8,457 nt of DNA from Rickettsia endosymbiont of Diachasma alloeum (GCA_020404485.1 DYDT01000174.1:1-8457); one strand, 5' to 3'. Positions 1-6,834 are shown, numbered from the stretch's first letter. Made by a program: numbers and translations. The notes: generated by a model not told the origin, from the sequence alone.

Positions 1-41
1 ATTTAAAAACAGTACTAAGTCAGAATGGATTAATTAAGGAA
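1..41 (+). pseudogene. IS256-type transposase fragment (chimeric arm)
   Basis: In the frame starting at base 3 this piece reads LKTVLSQNGLIKE, then runs into the linker. The first part repeats exactly what the minus strand encodes at 84-110, and GLIKE continues that protein by five residues. It is therefore a second, inverted copy of the same transposase segment joined through the linker. The TTAATTAA at 30-37 looks like a PacI site but is simply part of codons for G-L-I-K. It is not a gene at this location. Confidence 0.6.
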
Positions 42-83
42 TCGTATAACTTCGTATAATGTATGCTATACGAAGTTATTACG
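42..83 (+). other. 454 Titanium paired-end linker containing loxP (sequencing artefact)
   Basis: The 42 bases match, from memory, the published 454 Titanium paired-end linker used to circularise mate-pair fragments. The core at 46-79 is a perfect 34-bp loxP site: two 13-bp arms (ATAACTTCGTATA and its complement) around the 8-bp spacer ATGTATGC. The extra TCGT before and TACG after the loxP core are the linker's own ends, which separates it from a plain engineered loxP insertion. No selectable marker, vector sequence or second loxP site is visible. The stretch is best read as an untrimmed library adapter in the assembly, not as biology. Confidence 0.95.
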
Positions 84-174
84 CATTCTGACTTAGTACT
101 GTTTTTAAATCTACTCCGCCTTCTATCAGCAAATCTATTGCTTCATTTATTTTTTTATTCTTCTCTATTTGCAT
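84..174 (-). pseudogene. 5' end of an IS256 (Mutator)-family transposase gene
   Basis: Reading the minus strand from an ATG at 174-172 gives 30 codons, MQIEKNKKINEAIDLLIEGG followed by VDLKTVLSQN, before the linker junction at 83/84. The pattern of an N-terminal helix 'NEAIDLLIEGG-DLK..L..NGL.KELTK' is typical of IS256/Mutator-type transposases in Rickettsiales and related bacteria; this assignment is from memory of the family. The DDE catalytic domain is absent because the sequence is cut by the artefact. A weak AGG lies upstream of the start. An insertion-sequence copy at this point would explain why the assembly broke here. Family assignment is moderate because only about 30 residues (35 with the chimeric arm) are visible. 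Confidence 0.55.
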
Positions 175-247
175 TTCTGGTACCTATATTTTTAATTACT
201 TCTAATATAGGCTCAACAAAAATTTACACAATCATTGCAAAAGACTC
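84..247 (-). mobile_element. Partial insertion sequence, left end
   Basis: This is the visible remainder of the element that encodes the transposase fragment. Upstream of the transposase start, on the minus strand from about 247 to 210, lies GAGTCTTTTGCAATGATTGT continuing to TTGAGCC. It resembles the terminal inverted repeats of IS256-family elements, which commonly begin with G, a CTTTT tract and a TGTGTAAAT-like core. The opposite terminus and any target-site duplication are not in the window, so the boundary near 247 is an inference. Confidence 0.45.
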
Positions 248-252
248 CTAAA

Positions 253-281
253 TTCTATGCATTTTTTAAAAATGCATAGAA
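253..281. repeat. 29-bp perfect palindrome between the IS end and the miaB promoter
   Basis: TTCTATGCATTTTT and its reverse complement form 14-bp arms around a single central base. The hairpin is mostly A-T and has no true loop, so in RNA it would open to a small loop. It could be a bidirectional terminator left from an upstream gene (a short A/T run lies at its centre) or a small palindromic insertion. The 5-bp sequence CCTAA occurs on both sides (247-251 and 282-286), which may be chance. Confidence 0.6.
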
Positions 282-315
282 CCTAAGTAACCCGTTATCT
301 AATATTATTTAAAAT

Positions 316-344
316 TTGATAAAGTTATTTAAATATATTATAAT
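316..344 (+). promoter_or_regulatory. Sigma-70 promoter for miaB-mrcA
   Basis: A -35 hexamer TTGATA (316-321) and a perfect -10 TATAAT (339-344) are separated by exactly 17 bp. Transcription would start near 351, giving a leader of roughly 23 nt before the miaB ATG at 374. AAGGT at 356-360 is a possible but distant ribosome-binding site. The promoter is independent of the insertion sequence upstream. Confidence 0.75.
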
Positions 345-373
345 GTAGACCTTTTAAGGTATTACAAAACAAT

Positions 374-1711
374 ATGAGTAAGAAGCTTTATATTAAAACT
401 TATGGATGTCAGATGAATGTGTATGACTCCGTTAAGATGCAGGACTTGCTATATCCTTACGGCTATGAGCCTACAGAAAATATCGAGGAAGCAGATGTCA
501 TTATTTTAAATACTTGCCATATTAGAGAAAAAGCCGCAGAAAAAACTTACTCGGAACTTGGTCGCATTAAAAAATTACAAGAGGCACGAAAAAAGCAAGG
601 TCTAAATTCAGCAATAATAGTAGTAGCTGGTTGTGTTGCACAAGCCGAGGGGGAAGAAATTTTCACCAGAACTCCTTATGTCGATATCGTAGTTGGTCCT
701 CAATCTTATTATAATTTACCTGAATTAATTTCTAAAGTCGTTAGGCACGAAAAACATTTAATCGATCTTGATTTTGTTGAAGAAGCAAAATTTGACCAAT
801 TACCTGAACAGTTATATCCACAAGGAGTAAGTGCCTTTATATCAGTACAAGAGGGGTGTGATAAGTTTTGTACTTTTTGCGTAGTACCTTATACTAGAGG
901 TGCTGAATTTTCAAGAAACGTAGAACAAATTTATAGAGAAGCCTTAAAGGTAGTTAGTAGCGGTGCTAAAGAAATCATGCTGCTTGGACAGAATGTTAAT
1001 GCTTATCACGGCAAAGTCTTAGATGATAAAACATTTAGTTTAGCTGATTTGATAAGGCATTTAGCAAAAATTCCAAATTTAGAGAGATTACGTTACACCA
1101 CTTCACATCCGATAGATATGACAGATGATTTAATAAGCTTACATGGCTTAGAGCCTAAATTAATGCCATTCTTACATCTTCCAGTGCAATCAGGTTCAAA
1201 CAAAATACTCAAGGCAATGAACCGCAAACATGATCGGGATTATTACTTTGACATAATCGATCACTTAAGAAAAGCAAGACCTGATATAGTTTTATCTTCT
1301 GATTTTATTGTTGGATTTCCTGGCGAAACTGATGAAGATTTTGCAGATACTTTAGATTTAGTTCGCAAAGTAAGATACGGTCAGTGTTATTCTTTTAAAT
1401 ATAGTCCTCGTCCTGGTACACCTGGTGCAACAAGAAGTGATCAAGTGCCTGAGCATATTAAATCAGAAAGATTAACTATTTTGCAAAAAGAACTTTCAAA
1501 CCAGCAACTAGCTTTTAATGAAAGTTGTGTAGGTTCTAAAATGAAAGTTTTATTTGATCGTGATGGTAAATTTGATGATCAAATTATAGGCAAAACACCT
1601 TATATGCAATCCGTATATATCACAAACCCTAATAAAGATTTACTTGGCAAAACAATTAATGTAAAAATTACTAAAGCAGCACTTAATAGTTTAACAGGCA
1701 TTTTAATATAA
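374..1711 (+). CDS. miaB: tRNA-2-methylthio-N6-dimethylallyladenosine synthase MiaB
   Basis: A radical-SAM methylthiotransferase that adds the 2-methylthio group to i6A37 of tRNAs reading UNN codons, in the cytoplasm. The 445 residues show the full family layout. An N-terminal UPF0004 domain has the three cysteines for the auxiliary 4Fe-4S cluster: C12 (YGCQMN), C48 (NTCHIREKA) and C87 (AGCVAQ). The radical-SAM core has CxxxCxxC at C162/C166/C169 ([10 protein letters not shown]), then [22 protein letters not shown] and [12 protein letters not shown]-terminal TRAM domain spans about 380-445. YGCQMN with NTCHIREKA and the total length favour MiaB over RimO or MtaB. The start is supported by the N-terminal KTYGCQMN motif beginning at residue 8 and by the promoter just upstream. 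It is followed after 16 bp by mrcA, so co-transcription is likely. All key residues are intact. Confidence 0.96.
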   Translation: MSKKLYIKTYGCQMNVYDSVKMQDLLYPYGYEPTENIEEADVIILNTCHIREKAAEKTYSELGRIKKLQEARKKQGLNSAIIVVAGCVAQAEGEEIFTRTPYVDIVVGPQSYYNLPELISKVVRHEKHLIDLDFVEEAKFDQLPEQLYPQGVSAFISVQEGCDKFCTFCVVPYTRGAEFSRNVEQIYREALKVVSSGAKEIMLLGQNVNAYHGKVLDDKTFSLADLIRHLAKIPNLERLRYTTSHPIDMTDDLISLHGLEPKLMPFLHLPVQSGSNKILKAMNRKHDRDYYFDIIDHLRKARPDIVLSSDFIVGFPGETDEDFADTLDLVRKVRYGQCYSFKYSPRPGTPGATRSDQVPEHIKSERLTILQKELSNQQLAFNESCVGSKMKVLFDRDGKFDDQIIGKTPYMQSVYITNPNKDLLGKTINVKITKAALNSLTGILI

Positions 1712-1727
1712 AAAATATCATCTATAC

Positions 1728-4103
1728 ATGTACAAATCGCTATTTTTTTGTTTAAAAATTTTTGCTTTGCTTTTTTTAATAGGCTGCGGGATCGTAGCTT
1801 ATATAATATATTACTATTCTCGTGATTTACCTGATTATAGACAGCTAGCAAGATATTATCCTCCCTCGGTAACACGTATTTATTCTCGTGATGGGAAATT
1901 AATGGAGGAATATGCTTTCGAGCGACGTGTATTTGTTCCAATTAACAGTATTCCTACCTCATTAAAAGAAAGCTTTATTGCTGCAGAGGATAAAAACTTC
2001 TATAACCACCAAGGGGTTGATTTATTTGGAATAGTTAGGGCAGCATTTCTTAACATATCAAATTTTCTTCATCATAGGCGTATGGAGGGGGCTTCCACAA
2101 TTACTCAGCAGGTAGTAAAGAATTTTCTACTTACCAATGAGGTATCATTTCAGCGTAAGATTAAAGAAGCGATTTTATCTTATATGATCTCAAGAGTATT
2201 TACTAAAGATCAGATTTTAGAATTATATCTTAATCAAACATTTTTTGGGCGTGGTGCGTATGGGGTTGCTACTGCCGCACAAAATTATTTTAACAAATCA
2301 GTAGAGGAACTAACTATTGCGGAGTCAGCTTTTATTGCAGCATTACCCAAAGCACCTTCTGAACTTAATCCTGAGAAAAATTATGCTAGGGTTAAAGCTC
2401 GTCGTGATTATGTAATAATGCGGATGCTAGAAGATGGTTATATCACAAGCGATGCAGCAAAAGAGGCAGTAGATAGTCCAATTACGCTACGAAAGCGAGA
2501 CCAAGATGAAACTGTTACGGCTGATTATTATGCTGAGCAAGTTAGGGATGAAGTAATTAAAATGCTAGGTAGTAAAGATGAATTTTATACTAGCGGTCTT
2601 ACTATTATTACTTCTTTAGATGCTAGAATGCAAAAATTTGCTGAAGAGTCACTACGAAAAGGTCTTAGAGATTTTGATAGAAAACGTGGTTTCAGAAAAG
2701 CTATAGCTACTATTTCACTTAATAACTGGCAAGAAGAATTAAAAAAATTACCAACTACACCATCACTTTTAGAATATAACATTGCTGTAGTTTTGGAAGT
2801 TACGGATACTCAGGCTGAGATTGGTTTTGCAAGCGGAGCTAAATCTAAAATCCCTATTTCTGAAATGAAATGGGCAAAAAGTGAGCTTAAATCAGCTAAA
2901 AAGCTACTAACAAAGGGTGATGTAATAGTTGTAGAACCTGTAAAAGATTATTATGCATTACGGCAAATTCCAGAAGTAAACGGTGCTATTATGGTCATGA
3001 ATCCAAATACTGGACAGGTACTTGCAAGCGTCGGCGGATATGATTTCTTTGCTAGTAAATTTGACAGGGTAACACAGGCACTTCGTCAACCAGGTTCTTT
3101 AAGTAAAACTTTTGTTTATCTAGCAGCCCTTGAAAATGGGGTTAAAGCAAATCAGATTTTTAACGATGGTCCTATTGAGATTTCGCAAGGTCCTGGCATG
3201 CCAAGCTGGCGTCCTAAAAATTATGAGGGTAAGTTTCTAGGACCAATTACTATGCGTACAGGACTTGAAAAATCTCGTAATCTTGTAACAGTTAGAGTAG
3301 CAACTGCGGTGGGACTCACCAAAATTGTTGATATAATTAAGCGATTTGGAATTAATGATAATCCACAAAAAGTCTATTCTATGGTACTTGGTTCTATTGA
3401 AACAACGCTTGAGAGAATAACTAATGCTTACGGCATTATAGCTAATGGTGGTAAAAGGATAAAGCCACATTTCGTGGAATTAATTAAAGATCGTAACGGC
3501 AAAGTTATTTATCGCAGAGATGAGAGAGAATGCATAACTTGCAACGTTTCAGATAGTAATTTAGATAACGCAATATTAGAAATTCCTCCAGAAAATATTA
3601 ATACGGTCACGGATGCAGCAAGTGACTATCAAATTACTTCACTTTTAACAGGTGTAGTAGATAGGGGAACTGCTTACTCTGCAAAGAAATTAGGGAAAAT
3701 TATCGGCGGAAAAACCGGTACTAGTAACGATAGTAAAGATACATGGTTTATAGGCTTCACACCTAAAATAGTAGTTGGTAGTTATGTTGGGTATGATACG
3801 CCAAGAACTCTAGGAAGAAGAGCAACAGGATCAAGCGTAGTATTGCCTATTTTTACTGATTTTATGAGTAACGCTTATAAAGATGAGCCGTCCCTACCTT
3901 TTAAAGTACCTGATTCAATAAAATTACAAGCTGTAGATAGAGCAACTGGTCAAATCATGCCTGGTGGTTCTGTTATGGAAGCATTTAAGATCAATAACAT
4001 CCTGATAATTGAAGATGACAGCGAAATCATAGACAACAATTATAATGATGATGTTTTTGATTATGTACCTAGCGAAAAGGATCAATCTCAGGAAATATAC
4101 TAA
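1728..4103 (+). CDS. mrcA: Penicillin-binding protein 1A, bifunctional peptidoglycan transglycosylase/transpeptidase
   Basis: A class A PBP that polymerises lipid II and cross-links the stem peptides on the outer face of the inner membrane. In its 791 residues, a short cytoplasmic tail leads into one membrane anchor (about 5-30). The GT51 domain follows, with catalytic E87 in AAEDKNFYNHQGVD, then EGASTITQQVVKN (120-132), RKIKEA (143-148) and ELYLNQTFFGRGAYG (165-179). An OB-like insert lies at about 320-410. The transpeptidase domain has S457-L-S-K460 (RQPGSLSKTF), S516-R-N518 and K662-T-G-T665. The SxxK box reads GSLSKTF where many relatives have GSSFKPF, but the catalytic Ser and Lys are kept. 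The C-terminus is acidic (EDDSEIIDNNYNDD). The gene starts 16 bp after miaB without an obvious Shine-Dalgarno and probably shares its promoter. A beta-lactamase gene lies directly downstream. Confidence 0.95.
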   Translation: MYKSLFFCLKIFALLFLIGCGIVAYIIYYYSRDLPDYRQLARYYPPSVTRIYSRDGKLMEEYAFERRVFVPINSIPTSLKESFIAAEDKNFYNHQGVDLFGIVRAAFLNISNFLHHRRMEGASTITQQVVKNFLLTNEVSFQRKIKEAILSYMISRVFTKDQILELYLNQTFFGRGAYGVATAAQNYFNKSVEELTIAESAFIAALPKAPSELNPEKNYARVKARRDYVIMRMLEDGYITSDAAKEAVDSPITLRKRDQDETVTADYYAEQVRDEVIKMLGSKDEFYTSGLTIITSLDARMQKFAEESLRKGLRDFDRKRGFRKAIATISLNNWQEELKKLPTTPSLLEYNIAVVLEVTDTQAEIGFASGAKSKIPISEMKWAKSELKSAKKLLTKGDVIVVEPVKDYYALRQIPEVNGAIMVMNPNTGQVLASVGGYDFFASKFDRVTQALRQPGSLSKTFVYLAALENGVKANQIFNDGPIEISQGPGMPSWRPKNYEGKFLGPITMRTGLEKSRNLVTVRVATAVGLTKIVDIIKRFGINDNPQKVYSMVLGSIETTLERITNAYGIIANGGKRIKPHFVELIKDRNGKVIYRRDERECITCNVSDSNLDNAILEIPPENINTVTDAASDYQITSLLTGVVDRGTAYSAKKLGKIIGGKTGTSNDSKDTWFIGFTPKIVVGSYVGYDTPRTLGRRATGSSVVLPIFTDFMSNAYKDEPSLPFKVPDSIKLQAVDRATGQIMPGGSVMEAFKINNILIIEDDSEIIDNNYNDDVFDYVPSEKDQSQEIY

Positions 4104-4108
4104 CCAAA

Positions 4109-4136
4109 AATATATCTTGAGTATATTCAATTTTTT
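4109..4136 (+). terminator. Weak terminator candidate after mrcA
   Basis: AATATA (4109-4114) and TATATT (4122-4127) can pair around a 7-nt loop, followed closely by a run of six T (4131-4136). The stem is only A-U, so termination would be leaky at best. It overlaps the -35 candidate for the next gene. Confidence 0.25.
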
Positions 4137-4145
4137 ATATATAGA
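4117..4145 (+). promoter_or_regulatory. Possible promoter for the beta-lactamase gene
   Basis: TTGAGT (4117-4122) and TATAGA (4140-4145) are spaced by 17 bp, 31 bp before the ATG at 4176. The match is fair, but the region is so A/T-rich that chance matches are expected. The gene may also be reached by read-through from mrcA. Confidence 0.4.
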
Positions 4146-4175
4146 ATTAACATAAACTTAAAAAGATTAAAGCTC

Positions 4176-4976
4176 ATGAAAAAAATTATTCTATATTTAA
4201 CTGCATTAATATCATTTACTGCATCTTTTGCAGCTAAGGCAGATTGCTTCTTAGTTAAGGAAAATGATAAGCTTATTAAACAAGATGGTGATTGCAAATC
4301 ACGCTATGCTCCATGTTCTACCTTTAAAATTGTTTTAAGTTTAATGGGTTATGATGATGGATTTTTAATTGACGAGACTCATCCAAAATTACCTTTTAAA
4401 GAAGGATATGATGATTATCTTGAAGTTTGGAAACAGCCACATGCACCTAAAGATTGGATGAAAAATAGTTGTCTTTGGTATTCACGTCTTATTACTAAAG
4501 AATTAGGTTATGAAAAATTCCATAATTACGTAACAAAATTTAATTATGGTAACCAAGATACTTCAGGAGATAAAGGGAAGAACAATGGTTTAACTAATGC
4601 GTGGCTTTCTAGCTCTTTAGAAATTTCACCTGAAGAACAGATTGCTTTCCTACAAAAACTTGCAGCAGATCAATTACCGGTAAGCCTTAAAGCTCAGGAA
4701 ATGACTAAAAACATTATGTTTATTGACGATTTTGCAGATAGATGGAAGCTTTATGGTAAAACAGGTAGCGGTAATCGTCTTAATGAGGATAGAACTGTAA
4801 AGTTAAAAGATCGTCAAATAGGTTGGTTTATAGGATGGTTACAAAAAGATAACCGCAAAGTTTTCTTCGTACATTTTATTGAAGATAAAGAGCATAATGA
4901 TTCTTATGCAGGACCACGCTCTAAAGAAGTAGCAAAAGAAAAGCTAAAAGAATTAATAAGCAAAGAATTACAGTAA
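4176..4976 (+). CDS. Class D (OXA-1-like) serine beta-lactamase
   Basis: A periplasmic serine hydrolase that opens penicillin-type beta-lactams using a carboxylated lysine as general base. The 266 residues start with a signal peptide (KK, hydrophobic 4-19) and a likely signal peptidase I site after A22 (AKA|D). Class D motifs follow in order: S48-T-F-K51, S98-C-L100 (family consensus SxV), Y124-G-N126, W143 in AWLSSSLEISPEEQ and K195-T-G197, then GWFIGW (216-221). The segment YGNQDTSGDKGKNNGLTNAW has the longer loop typical of the OXA-1 subgroup rather than OXA-10. The whole catalytic set is present, so it should be active; Leu in place of Val at the third position of SxV may change the spectrum. 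The gene is as A/T-rich as its neighbours, which argues against very recent transfer. It lies 72 bp after mrcA, whose product is a beta-lactam target. An alternative role as a BlaR-type sensor is unlikely because there are no membrane segments beyond the signal. Confidence 0.9.
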   Translation: MKKIILYLTALISFTASFAAKADCFLVKENDKLIKQDGDCKSRYAPCSTFKIVLSLMGYDDGFLIDETHPKLPFKEGYDDYLEVWKQPHAPKDWMKNSCLWYSRLITKELGYEKFHNYVTKFNYGNQDTSGDKGKNNGLTNAWLSSSLEISPEEQIAFLQKLAADQLPVSLKAQEMTKNIMFIDDFADRWKLYGKTGSGNRLNEDRTVKLKDRQIGWFIGWLQKDNRKVFFVHFIEDKEHNDSYAGPRSKEVAKEKLKELISKELQ

Positions 4977-5080
4977 ATTTATTAGCTTCTTTGTCATTCC
5001 TGTGAAAGCACATGGGTGTCAATTTATGACTTGTTGTCATTCCGTGGCGACATTGTTGCATGGATTGAAAAATGTCCTAT

Positions 5081-5200
5081 ATGTCATTCCTGCGAAAGCA
5101 GGAATCCAGAAAAAAAAAGCGTAAATACAGCAAATTTTTAAAATTAAAAGCGTAGGTTATCTTGCTTTATGCTAGATTCCTGCTTTCGCAGGAATAACAT
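5081..5200. repeat. Palindromic element with two GAAA/TTTC-loop hairpins
   Basis: ATTCCTGCGAAAGCAGGAAT (5086-5105) is an 8-bp hairpin with a GAAA tetraloop. Its exact reverse complement, with a TTTC loop, lies at 5176-5195. The match extends to 5081-5109 and 5172-5200 with two mismatches. The central part (about 5117-5172) continues with weaker symmetry: GCGTAAATACAGCAA versus TTGCTTTATGC. Size (about 120 bp) and structure agree with a Rickettsia palindromic element. Confidence 0.7.
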
Positions 5201-5222
5201 CGGAATCACGCAACAATGCCTT

Positions 5223-5310
5223 CCATGGCTTAGGAACTAGATCCAGAAAAACAACTTGAAGTATGTATCAATTTTGATATTTTTAACTAAATCTAGTTCT
5301 CAAGCCATGG
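5223..5310. repeat. Second palindromic element before phr
   Basis: CCATGGCTTAGGAACTAGAT (5223-5242) and ATCTAGTTCTCAAGCCATGG (5291-5310) are reverse complements except for two bases, with 48 bp between them. The outer sequence resembles the 'CATCCCGTGGCTTGA' type repeats common in Rickettsiales genomes (from memory). It ends 23 bp before the photolyase start, so it must lie within or next to that gene's promoter or leader; no convincing promoter was found there. Confidence 0.6.
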
Positions 5311-5333
5311 GATGACAACAATCGAGTATATCT

Positions 5334-6800
5334 ATGAACAAAACTTCTATAGTTTGGTTACGGCGTAATTTACGGCTGCATGATAATAAATCATTTGCAG
5401 CAGCTTTGCGTAATTCTGATAAAATCCTACCTATTTTTATTTTTGATACCACTATCCTAGAAAGGTTTAAAAATCCACATGACAGACGGCTTTCCTTTTT
5501 AGCAAATACACTTTGTTTAATTAATGATGAACTCAAAAAACTGAAAGGAAAGTTGCTAGTATTTTACGGCAAGCCTTTGGATATTATTCCAAAATTCACA
5601 GCTACTCTAAAAATCGAAAATATTTATGCTGACGAAGATTATGAACCAAGCAGTATAGAACGAGACAAAAAAGTTCAGGAGTTATTAGGTAGTAACTGCA
5701 CACTTAATTTATATTGTGATCATTTACTTATAAAACCTGATAGAGTCTTAACAAAAGATACTAAGGCTTATAAAGTCTATACTCCTTATATGCAGGCTTT
5801 CCGTAAATTTATAGCAGATAATGGAAGTATATCACATAATAAGCTACTAACAAATTATAGTTATAATTTAGATGGTAAATTATATACGCCGCAAGATATA
5901 GAACTAAAAACTATTGATCTAAATATAGGAGAATCTGAAGCGTTAAAACAAATCGGTTATGTATATAAAGAAGATGAGCTTTGGCAGCCTAAAAATGCTC
6001 AGAATGTTTTAGATAAATTCATTACAAGAAGAATAAATCGTTACAAAATTGATCGGGATTTTTTATATCTTAACGGCACAAGCACTATCTCACCTTATTT
6101 AAGATTCGGGCTTATATCGATAAGAGAATGTTATCGTAAGGCTTTTAATGCTGCTTCAAATCCAGGTAGTATAACGTGGATTAATGAACTAATTTGGCGA
6201 GAGTTTTATGCAACTATTTTATATCATTTTCCAAACACTATTAATGAGGAATTCTTAGAAAAATACAAAAATAAAATTCCATGGAATAACAAAAAAGAAT
6301 ATTTCGATAAATTTATTAACGCCGAAACCGGTTATCCTATAATAGATGCAGCAGTTAAGCAGTTAGTCGGTGATGGCTGGATGCATAATAGGGCAAGAAT
6401 GATAGTTGCTAGTTTCTTCAGCAAGAATTTGCTTTTAGATTGGCGGAAAGGCGAAGAGTTTTTTGCTCAGTACCTTATGGACTACGAACTCGCTTCTAAT
6501 GTTGGCGGATGGCAATGGGCAAGCTCGTGCGGTACTGACGCTCAGCCTTATTTTCGTATTTTTAACCCTTATACTCAGGGGAAAAATTTTGACCAAGACG
6601 CTGAATATATCAAGAAATATTTACCCATCTTAAAAAATATCCAACCGCACATTATCCACAATATAAATTTCCACAAAATGTATGATAACTACCCTAAACC
6701 GATAGTTGACTATGGATTATCACGAGCAAGAGCTATTGAGGCATTTAAGGAAATTGGAGTAGTGCGAGAAGATATATCTTTATCAAAAATTGATGAATAA
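5334..6800 (+). CDS. phr: Deoxyribodipyrimidine (CPD) photolyase, class I
   Basis: A light-driven DNA-repair flavoenzyme that splits cyclobutane pyrimidine dimers. The 488 residues comprise an N-terminal Rossmann antenna domain (IVWLRRNLRLHDN at 6-18, PIFIFD 33-38) and a C-terminal FAD-binding helical domain (from about 215). Aligned by eye to the E. coli enzyme with a constant offset of 11, the key residues are kept: E285 and W288 (NELIWREFY) at the dimer site, R353 and M356 (WMHNRARM), N389 next to flavin N5, and the electron-transfer tryptophans W317, W370 and W393. DGWMHNRARMIVASFFSKNLLLDWR and GGWQWASSCGTDAQPYFRIFNP are signature stretches. The NxGGWQW motif with N389 indicates photolyase rather than cryptochrome. 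It stands alone after the repeat-filled gap; the start is the first ATG before IVWLRRNLR and has only a weak GAG upstream. Confidence 0.95.
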   Translation: MNKTSIVWLRRNLRLHDNKSFAAALRNSDKILPIFIFDTTILERFKNPHDRRLSFLANTLCLINDELKKLKGKLLVFYGKPLDIIPKFTATLKIENIYADEDYEPSSIERDKKVQELLGSNCTLNLYCDHLLIKPDRVLTKDTKAYKVYTPYMQAFRKFIADNGSISHNKLLTNYSYNLDGKLYTPQDIELKTIDLNIGESEALKQIGYVYKEDELWQPKNAQNVLDKFITRRINRYKIDRDFLYLNGTSTISPYLRFGLISIRECYRKAFNAASNPGSITWINELIWREFYATILYHFPNTINEEFLEKYKNKIPWNNKKEYFDKFINAETGYPIIDAAVKQLVGDGWMHNRARMIVASFFSKNLLLDWRKGEEFFAQYLMDYELASNVGGWQWASSCGTDAQPYFRIFNPYTQGKNFDQDAEYIKKYLPILKNIQPHIIHNINFHKMYDNYPKPIVDYGLSRARAIEAFKEIGVVREDISLSKIDE

Positions 6801-6801
6801 T

Positions 6802-6834
6802 ATGAAATTTCGAATGCAAGCTTCGAAATTTCAT
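6802..6834. terminator. Strong hairpin after phr, possible terminator or operator
   Basis: ATGAAATTTCGAA (6802-6814) pairs perfectly with TTCGAAATTTCAT (6822-6834) around the loop TGCAAGC. It starts one base after the phr stop codon, so it could end the photolyase message, but no T tract follows. The right arm touches the extended -10 element of the next gene, so it could instead be a binding palindrome. Confidence 0.55.

Larger units (their letters stand above)
1..110. repeat. Fold-back inverted repeat around the linker
   Basis: Bases 1-27 and 84-110 are perfect reverse complements (27 bp). Between them lie 14 further bases (28-41) and the 42-base linker. Both arms come from the same stretch of a transposase gene in opposite orientation. 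This is what a chimeric mate-pair read, or mates from two inverted copies of one insertion sequence, would leave after failed linker trimming. A natural inverted repeat is unlikely because the linker is synthetic. Confidence 0.85.
4977..5333. repeat. Gene-free gap filled with nested Rickettsia-type palindromic repeats
   Basis: No coding frame of note is seen in this 357-bp gap. TGTCATTCC occurs three times at about 45-bp intervals (4992, 5035, 5082); 4992-5010 matches 5082-5100 at 18 of 19 bases. Nested inverted repeats are visible: TTGTTGTCAT (5031-5040) with its complement at 5312-5321; CATTGTTGCATGGATT (5051-5066) with a near-complement at 5204-5218; and two internal palindromes listed separately. 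The pattern fits Rickettsia palindromic elements inserted into or next to each other. The family number cannot be assigned from memory. The folded transcript could also end the beta-lactamase message. Confidence 0.7.

Noticed and set aside
30..37. PacI-like site TTAATTAA, suggesting a cloning construct
   Set aside because: It is explained as transposase codons for G-L-I-K, and no other vector sequence is present.
46..79. Engineered loxP insertion such as a transposon-tagged strain
   Set aside because: The exact linker flanks on both sides and the absence of any marker, Himar-type terminal repeat or vector sequence fit the sequencing linker better.
63..251. Plus-strand open frame of 62 codons
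   Set aside because: It begins inside the synthetic linker and runs antisense to the transposase fragment and through the IS terminus, so it is an artefact.
1600..1941. Minus-strand open frame of 113 codons across the miaB-mrcA junction
   Set aside because: It is antisense to two well-supported genes, and its predicted protein shows no recognisable domain.
2585..2782. Minus-strand open frame within mrcA
   Set aside because: It lies wholly antisense to the PBP coding sequence, with no ribosome-binding site and no family likeness.
3237..3470. Minus-strand open frame within mrcA
   Set aside because: It is antisense to the transpeptidase domain; the composition is that of a shadow frame.
3924..4130. 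Minus-strand open frame at the end of mrcA
   Set aside because: It is rich in I and N from antisense A/T-rich codons and overlaps the intact mrcA 3' end.
4992..5105. CRISPR-like array suggested by three TGTCATTCC copies at about 45-bp spacing
   Set aside because: The repeats are only 9-19 bases and imperfect, and the surrounding inverted-repeat structure identifies palindromic elements instead.
5300..5536. Minus-strand open frame over the phr start
   Set aside because: It is antisense to the conserved photolyase N-terminus and starts inside the gene.
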